Below, piece by piece: positions 5,554 to 8,027 of a DNA stretch of 8,027 nt (position 1 is its first letter; each line of letters opens with the position of its first letter). The notes beneath the pieces were generated by a model that searched no databases, was not told the DNA's origin, and saw nothing but the letters and a program-made list of their open reading frames with translations. The stretch is from JABIAL01 sp964645825. Its GTDB lineage: Bacteria > Patescibacteriota > Patescibacteriia > UBA1558 > GWA2-36-10. Location of the stretch: assembly GCA_964645825.1 (NCBI GenBank), contig CAZXZY010000028.1, positions 1-8,027 of the forward strand, in the 5' to 3' direction. A program made the position numbers and the translations under genes.

Positions 5554-6105
5554 TTAATAATCTATTCCTGGGCGTGCCATGATGCCGTTATGAGCATAAT
5601 GTTTGACTTCAGTCATCTCAGTCACAAGGTCCGCTACATCCAAAAGTTCGGCTGGACAATAACGTCCAGTCAAGGCTAGCTCTAGTTTTTCCGGTTTAGC
5701 CTTGATGACTGATAAAATATTTTTTATTTTTAATAAGCCCGTTTTAACTGTAGTATTTAACTCGTCTAGAATAATTAGATCAAAATCTTGTTGAAACCAT
5801 TCACCGGCAGTAGCCAGAGCCTTATCGGCTTCAGTTAAATCTTCTGCTAGGTTTTCAAAACGAAAACCTTTTCCTTCAACCATTCTTTGTGTACCAAAGG
5901 CTTGATAAATTAGTTTTTCAGGATGTTTTTCTTTTAATTCATCTAGTATTTTTCTTTCATTATAAATATCGCCACCTTTATCAAAATAAATAATACCAAC
6001 TTTAAGATTGTGACCCAAAGCGCGAATAGCTAGACCTAGTCCGGCAGTGCTCTTACCCTTGCCATTGCCAGTATATATATGAATTTTGCCCAAGTCTTTT
6101 TTCAT
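5554..6105 (-). CDS. cobO: Cob(I)alamin/corrinoid adenosyltransferase (CobO/BtuR family)
   Basis: The enzyme transfers the adenosyl group of ATP to the cobalt of reduced corrinoids in the cytoplasm to give adenosylcobalamin. The 183-residue product is full length. P-loop TGNGKGKST is at 12-20, GLAIRALGHNLKVGIIYFDKG at about 24-44, the LDELN box at 113-117, TGRYCPAELLDVADLVTEM at 146-164 and the C-terminal VKHYAHNGIMARPGIDY, close to the BtuR end VKHAF..GVKAQ.GI.Y. No other corrinoid biosynthesis gene is present, so salvage is implied. In CPR bacteria the likely user would be a class II ribonucleotide reductase, which is not in this window. It is first in a three-gene operon, diverging from 6175-6546 with 69 nt between the two start codons. 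Confidence 0.93.
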   Translation of the reverse strand: MKKDLGKIHIYTGNGKGKSTAGLGLAIRALGHNLKVGIIYFDKGGDIYNERKILDELKEKHPEKLIYQAFGTQRMVEGKGFRFENLAEDLTEADKALATAGEWFQQDFDLIILDELNTTVKTGLLKIKNILSVIKAKPEKLELALTGRYCPAELLDVADLVTEMTEVKHYAHNGIMARPGIDY

Positions 6106-6134
6106 TTGACGAGATATTATTAATAATGTATAAG
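6106..6134 (+). promoter_or_regulatory. Sigma70-type promoter for the orphan plus-strand gene
   Basis: TTGACG (6106-6111), a 17-nt spacer and TATAAG (6129-6134) give near-consensus -35 and -10 elements, with a start near 6141. The spacer contains the perfect 12-bp palindrome ATTATTAATAAT (6116-6127), and ATTAATTAAT (6138-6147) lies at the start site. A weaker minus-strand TATACA (6127-6132) overlaps and could serve cobO. Confidence 0.78.
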
Positions 6135-6162
6135 TAAATTAATTAATGAACGTTTTAGTCTA

Positions 6163-6168
6163 AAGGAG
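6163..6168 (+). promoter_or_regulatory. Strong Shine-Dalgarno site (AAGGAG)
   Basis: AAGGAG lies 6 nt before the ATG at 6175, the best ribosome-binding site in the window. It fixes the start of the orphan gene and suggests high translation. Confidence 0.9.
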
Positions 6169-6174
6169 AATATC

Positions 6175-6546
6175 ATGGCTGACAGAATGACCAAGCACGT
6201 ATTGAAGCATTTACCTGATTTATCACCGCAGGTAGTGAAGAAAGAGTTGCCCAGTCCTCAGCCTGGAGAAGTGTGGCGAGTTCAGCTTCGTGATGATAAT
6301 GGAAATGTGGTTGTGGTCTCTCTGATGGTATTCAGTGACACGGAAGGGCAGTTCTTGGCGGATGATTTTCCTTATGGTATTGCTAAGGTGCCTTGTATGT
6401 TACCTCAAGGGGTAGTAAAAGGAATCCCGCTCTTTTACTTTGTAGAACGAGTGAAGAAGTTAGGTGAGACACAGGACATCGAAGGGGTTGTTGAGTCCAA
6501 TGATGGCGCGGTCATTATTGGTGGCGGCAGCAGTGAAGTTGTCTGA
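6175..6546 (+). CDS. Hypothetical protein, small soluble orphan with its own promoter and terminator
   Basis: The 123-residue protein is not recognised. It has no signal peptide or membrane segment and should be cytoplasmic. The first 30 residues are basic and helical in look. Residues about 30-97 alternate hydrophobic and polar as in a beta-rich domain (GEVWRVQL, NVVVVSLMVF, GIPLFYFVERV), with one Cys (C74). The tail is Gly/Ser/Val-rich (VIIGGGSSEVV). It is the only plus-strand gene here. It has a near-consensus promoter, AAGGAG Shine-Dalgarno site and dedicated terminator, and is about 47% GC by hand count, clearly above its neighbours (sampled lines 28-42%). This could mean recent transfer or strong codon selection in a highly expressed gene. 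It ends in TGA, consistent with TGA being a stop here. Confidence 0.75.
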   Translation: MADRMTKHVLKHLPDLSPQVVKKELPSPQPGEVWRVQLRDDNGNVVVVSLMVFSDTEGQFLADDFPYGIAKVPCMLPQGVVKGIPLFYFVERVKKLGETQDIEGVVESNDGAVIIGGGSSEVV

Positions 6547-6564
6547 TCAATGTGATCGGCAAAC

Positions 6565-6600
6565 AACTCGTTCTAGGAAACTAGAGCGAGTTTTATTTTT
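6565..6600 (+). terminator. Rho-independent terminator of the orphan gene
   Basis: AACTCGTTCTAG pairs with CTAGAGCGAGTT over 12 bp (one T-G) around a GAAA tetraloop, followed by TTATTTTT. It begins 19 nt after the TGA. The end touches the stop codon of the convergent minus-strand gene at 6599. On the minus strand no T-run follows, so it is mainly unidirectional. Confidence 0.93.
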
Positions 6601-6877
6601 AAACAATAAACGGTGTTAAGATAAGTATTAGCTGTAAGACAGCAATGCTAGCCATAAAGGTAGCTACCCAAAACATATAGCGGTTGTATTTGCGAGCAGC
6701 TTGAGTGTTTTCTTTGAAGGTTTGAGTCAACTCTACCATGGTGTCGTAGCTTCTATAATTCAAAACAGCCTTAGCTAATTCAGAATTTGGGGTGCCGTAT
6801 TGTTTATTAATAATCATTAATAACTCCTTGTCAGAGGAGTTCAAAAAGTCCTTTATTTTTTTATTGTCATCACTCAT
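6599..6877 (-). CDS. Hypothetical small C-terminally anchored membrane protein
   Basis: This is a 92-residue protein with a charged, soluble N-terminal part (about 1-65) and one hydrophobic segment near the C-terminus (about 68-91, starting YMFWVATFMAS). That suggests a tail-anchored protein with its bulk in the cytoplasm. Residues 11-60 look mostly helical. I do not recognise a family and assign no function. The start has only an A/T-rich leader without a Shine-Dalgarno site. It lies 50 nt downstream of the EamA gene and may be co-transcribed with it. The tail-to-tail partner is the orphan gene at 6175-6546. Confidence 0.7.
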   Translation of the reverse strand: MSDDNKKIKDFLNSSDKELLMIINKQYGTPNSELAKAVLNYRSYDTMVELTQTFKENTQAARKYNRYMFWVATFMASIAVLQLILILTPFIV

Positions 6878-6927
6878 ATATTTTTATTTACTACTATCAT
6901 TTTGCCATACTTTTTGGGTTTTGACCA

Positions 6928-7791
6928 CTAAAATAGTATTATTAAAATAAATCCAATTAACATAATCAATGCTCCGCCACTGCGCTGTTTTATATTTTGT
7001 TCTTTGAATAATAAGGCGCCATACATAATACTAAAGAGGATGCTCAATCTTTTTATAGCTATGACGTAGGATACTACTTGCATGCTTAAAGCAATGTTGA
7101 TAGTAATGTAGGCCAGTGCCATAATTATGCCAGCGAGAATAAATATTTTATAGTGATGTTTGATTTGTGGCAATTCATTTCTGGACGTAAGCAGGCTAAT
7201 AATAAAAAAAGTCATACTAATAAATAGACAAATAATAGCAGAAGCAAAAATGGGGTTAGAATTTTGAATAGCTATTTTATCATAGTTGGTTGATAGGCTA
7301 TATAGAAAAGCAACTAATAACATATATAAAGAGCCACGATTTTTGAAGAGAGAGCTTATTGGCTTTAGAATATTAGTTTTTTCTTTTTTGATGTTTAAGA
7401 TATATGAGCCTAACACAATTAGACCGATGCCAAAGATGCCCGCAGTAGTTGGCACTTCTTTTAATATTAAAAAAGCAGTTAAGACTAAAAAAATAGGAGT
7501 AAAGGAAATAATGGGGATGGCCAGTGATAGGTCAGTTGTTTTAAGGGCTTTAAAATATAGTAAAACAGCTAGGATATTTAAGATGCTGGTGACTAAAACA
7601 GCAAGATAGAAGTCGGGTCCTATGGCAGGTAAGCCTTTTATGTAGGAGCTTGTAAATAAAATAATGCTGGCGATAAGAAAAATACCCGTGGATAAAATAT
7701 ATGGGTTAATTTTGGTTAAATTCTTTTTGATTAGCGCGTAATAAGTAGCATCAAAGAATGCGCCTAACATCGCGAATAGCACCCAATGCAT
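6928..7791 (-). CDS. EamA/DMT-superfamily transporter
   Basis: The 287-residue protein has about ten membrane segments in two EamA repeats (about 1-135 and 152-287). The N-terminal motif HWVLFAMLGAFFDATYYALIKK and the end of repeat one (SLAIPIISFTPIFLVLTAFLILKE, GIGLIVLGSYILNIKK) are typical, and the second repeat carries the parallel LSILFSIMYGALLFKE and LIMLIGFILIIL. Members export or import amino acids, nucleotide-related compounds or other small metabolites. The substrate cannot be inferred here because neighbours are unrelated. The ATG lacks a Shine-Dalgarno site; a possible promoter is at 7813-7841. Confidence 0.9.
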   Translation of the reverse strand: MHWVLFAMLGAFFDATYYALIKKNLTKINPYILSTGIFLIASIILFTSSYIKGLPAIGPDFYLAVLVTSILNILAVLLYFKALKTTDLSLAIPIISFTPIFLVLTAFLILKEVPTTAGIFGIGLIVLGSYILNIKKEKTNILKPISSLFKNRGSLYMLLVAFLYSLSTNYDKIAIQNSNPIFASAIICLFISMTFFIISLLTSRNELPQIKHHYKIFILAGIIMALAYITINIALSMQVVSYVIAIKRLSILFSIMYGALLFKEQNIKQRSGGALIMLIGFILIILF

Positions 7792-7812
7792 ATAAGATAT
7801 TTATTTATGGTA

Positions 7813-7841
7813 ATATTAGCACTAGCTTATGAATTGAGCAA
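7813..7841 (-). promoter_or_regulatory. Possible promoter of the EamA gene
   Basis: On the minus strand, TTGCTC (7836-7841), a 17-nt spacer and TAATAT (7813-7818) with a TG one base upstream form a moderate sigma70-like promoter. It would give a leader of about 15 nt. It lies in the 54-nt gap behind the DUF1653 gene. Confidence 0.42.
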
Positions 7842-7845
7842 TTTT

Positions 7846-8027
7846 TTATTCTCCTATATATTTAAATCTCGGTATAGACCGCCTATTAATTTCTACATTT
7901 TCTAAAAACATAGTTAGTGGCCGAGCCCATATGCTGTCATCATCAGTGTGTTTATAAATAACTAATTTTTCTAAAGTTTCACTGTGTTTGGCTATGCCTA
8001 AAACTTCACTTTCTCTGCCTTTGTAGT
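7846..8027 (-). CDS. DUF1653 domain protein, C-terminal part (5' end outside window)
   Basis: An open frame enters from the right edge on the minus strand and gives 59 residues before TAA at 7846-7848. The frame begins YKGRESEVLGIAKHSETLEK and continues LVIYKH, IWARPLTMFLE, ending IPRFKYIGE. These match the DUF1653 family (YKG..YEVLG.A.HSETLE, LW.RP..MF.E, PRF..I) over nearly its whole length, so only about ten N-terminal residues are missing. DUF1653 proteins are small cytoplasmic SH3-like proteins of unknown function. Confidence 0.88.
   Translation of the reverse strand, partial: YKGRESEVLGIAKHSETLEKLVIYKHTDDDSIWARPLTMFLENVEINRRSIPRFKYIGE

Noticed and set aside
6106..6174. Cobalamin riboswitch upstream of cobO
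   Set aside because: The gap is 69 nt, AT-rich, shared with a divergent promoter and has no B12-box-like or multi-helix structure; known cobalamin riboswitches are much longer.
7286..7609. Plus-strand open frame of 107 codons opposite the EamA gene
   Set aside because: Antisense to a clear ten-helix transporter; the basic composition is the usual complement of hydrophobic codons.
1..8027. CRISPR array, insertion sequence, integrase or prophage
   Set aside because: No regularly spaced repeats, transposase motifs or terminal inverted repeats were found; the only notable direct repeat is the tRNA-Leu D-arm.

Overview
The window looks like a chromosomal piece of a low-GC bacterium with a compact genome, most likely Patescibacteria (CPR). 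That placement is inference. It rests on AT-rich intergenic DNA, very short gene spacing with overlaps, several starts without a Shine-Dalgarno site, an archaeal-type cytidylate kinase, a bL19 with an altered N-terminus, and type IV pilus machinery next to short orphan proteins. No rRNA or other phylogenetic marker is available beyond bL19. All genes are on the minus strand except one small orphan gene at 6175-6546.

From right to left, which is the direction of minus-strand transcription: a truncated DUF1653 gene (7846-8027), an EamA/DMT transporter (6928-7791) and a small C-terminally membrane-anchored protein of unknown role (6599-6877). Next is the plus-strand orphan gene (6175-6546), with its own sigma70 promoter, strong Shine-Dalgarno site and GNRA-capped terminator. 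Then follows a three-gene minus-strand operon (6105 to 4577): a CobO/BtuR corrinoid adenosyltransferase, a membrane-anchored DUF4430 (transcobalamin-like) protein and a DUF6580-like membrane protein, closed by a clear terminator. I read this as a candidate cobalamin capture, import and activation locus.

A promoter just past that terminator drives pilT, whose stop lies 2 nt before a cyclic-nucleotide-binding-like plus GAF protein. tRNA-Arg(TCG) with its own terminator comes next, then rluD-type pseudouridine synthase and cytidylate kinase, which overlap as TAATG. A TTGACA-17-TAAAAT promoter behind cmk drives rplS (bL19) and the tRNA cluster at the left edge.

The oddest piece of that cluster is tRNA-Leu(GAG). 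It is intact, but it sits inside the two halves of another tRNA-Leu-like gene. The 5' half (341-381) reads GCGGGTG plus a leucine-type D-arm and a TAA-like anticodon loop. The 3' piece (201-211) gives a perfectly complementary CACCCGC plus ACCA. The outer tRNA lacks a recognisable T-loop, so it is either a relic of a disrupted tRNA-Leu(UAA) or an unusual nested tRNA. tRNA-Ala(TGC) and tRNA-Val(TAC) follow.

No insertion sequence, CRISPR array, integrase, toxin-antitoxin pair or origin was seen.
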